A model generated the notes under the pieces. That model did no database searches. It saw only the letters and a list, made by a program, of their open reading frames with translations, and had not been told where the DNA came from. From NCBI GenBank assembly GCA_900323505.1, contig OOIN01000030.1, positions 372,001-436,000 of the forward strand: a stretch of DNA of 64,000 nucleotides, read 5' to 3'. Numbering within the stretch: the stretch's first letter is position 1; the number at the start of each line of letters is the position of its first letter. Shown here one piece after another: positions 63,099 through 64,000 of this stretch. Origin of the DNA: Ustilago trichophora. Taxonomy: Eukaryota > Basidiomycota > Ustilaginomycetes > Ustilaginales > Ustilaginaceae. The translations under genes and the position numbers were made by a program.

Positions 63099-64000
63099 GA
63101 TTGCGTGTAAACTGATTGGTGGCTATTGGCTAGAAAAGTGGGGTTTGAGCTGTGAAATGAGACGTGAACAGAATCGGATCAATAGACGATTGATCGAGAT
63201 TTGTGCAAGAGTCTTTGCTGAATACGAACGACGAGGAGTTCGGGTGATGGAATATCGCAGTGGACCAAGACAGGTGTTGCGATCAAAGCGGTAGAAGATG
63301 TGGTAGTTGGACAGATAAGTGAAAGGGTATCTGTGACTGGTATCAAAGGATCCTGGTATGTGGTAGTTGCAGAAGAAAAAAGGAGAAGCGACAGTGACAG
63401 TCTCGGATCTATATACTTTGAGGAGAAGTTGAGTCGGCTCAGCTGGATCGGTTCAAGCGACGAGGCCAAGTGCACTGAGTCTGTCAAGCGATGAGGAAGA
63501 AAGATCAGATGCCCAAAAACGGTAACTCGACATGGTGCGCACAGCCGCCGTCTGAATGAATGAATGTGCACGATGGCGCTGGATCAGTTGAAACAGAGAG
63601 AGAGAGACAGAGAGAGAGAGACAGAGAGAGAGAAGATGGACAGTTTGGACAGGGATGCACGAGGCGCATCAGCAGCCAAGAACAAGACTCGCCCAGAGAC
63701 AGATGGAGCGGAAAAGCAGAGAGAGCAGCGTTGAAATGCACGGATGCATCATTTGGCCAACTGGGAAAGGGCCAAGAGGAAAGAGAGCGCGTCATTTTGA
63801 ATCGATGGCTCTCACAGTTGCTTCCCTGTCACACAAGAGCACCGACAGGTGGCGTCGATGGCGTGGGTCAAAGTGCATACAAAGCAGTACGACCAACAGC
63901 CGATGCTGAGAAAGCATCGCATGCCAGTCTTTGAGCATTGTGCTTTGCTATGCGTCTGAAAGCTGCCGCCGAAATCGGAAGAACCTCCACTTTTTTTTTC
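63099..64000. other. Promoter region of the HAM1-like gene up to the window edge
   Basis: About 900 bases. It holds a GA/GACA-rich tract at about 63594-63632 and ends in a run of T at the window edge. No coding frame with features; the next gene lies outside. Confidence 0.45.

Overview
The window looks like nuclear DNA of a basidiomycete smut fungus (Ustilaginomycotina, Ustilago/Sporisorium/Pseudozyma type). The grounds are: long, mostly intron-free genes; very long proteins with Ser/Ala/Gln-rich disordered parts; the few introns short with GT..AG ends and CTGAC/CTAAC-like branch sites; intergenic spaces of 0.2 to 3 kb full of homopolymers, CT/GA tracts and CAGTA/TACTG motifs; and a single 5S rRNA gene standing among protein genes. 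The species assignment is inference. I see no transposon, virus, CRISPR or plasmid feature.

Left part (1-26 kb): a truncated UPF0696/DUF1917-like gene; a four-helix membrane protein of unknown role; a 1680-residue LIM-RhoGAP protein (LRG1 type); the actin-patch protein ABP1; phosphoglycerate mutase (one intron); an APSES-ankyrin cell-cycle transcription factor (MBP1 type); and the endocytic adaptor SLA1. Three of these (LRG1-like, ABP1, SLA1) act on cortical actin.

Middle part (27-43 kb): small or basal housekeeping genes. These are COX9 (one intron), RTF2 (the start codon alone in exon 1), RPB7, an RPP40-like RNase P/MRP subunit, a puzzling small reading frame split by one in-frame TAG, a TRAIP-like RING ligase, SYS1, and a secretory single-pass membrane protein with a long disordered tail. 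A 3 kb stretch without a convincing gene follows, ending at the 5S rRNA gene.

Right part (43-64 kb): a flavin monooxygenase whose frame runs without a stop into a PGA1-like ER membrane protein gene, the only stop in between being made by that gene's splice donor; an FAD oxidoreductase; an SUV39/Clr4-type H3K9 methyltransferase with a split SET domain, followed 8 nt after its stop by 43 consecutive G; a 2122-residue Sec7-PH protein with Asp at the glutamic-finger position; and a HAM1-like protein.

No obvious new multi-gene system is present. The most unusual signals are the FMO/PGA1-like frame continuity, the TAG-split small gene, the (G)43 tract, the Sec7 substitution and the recurrent CAGTA/TACTG promoter motif. 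All family names rest on motifs read by eye; no database search was run.
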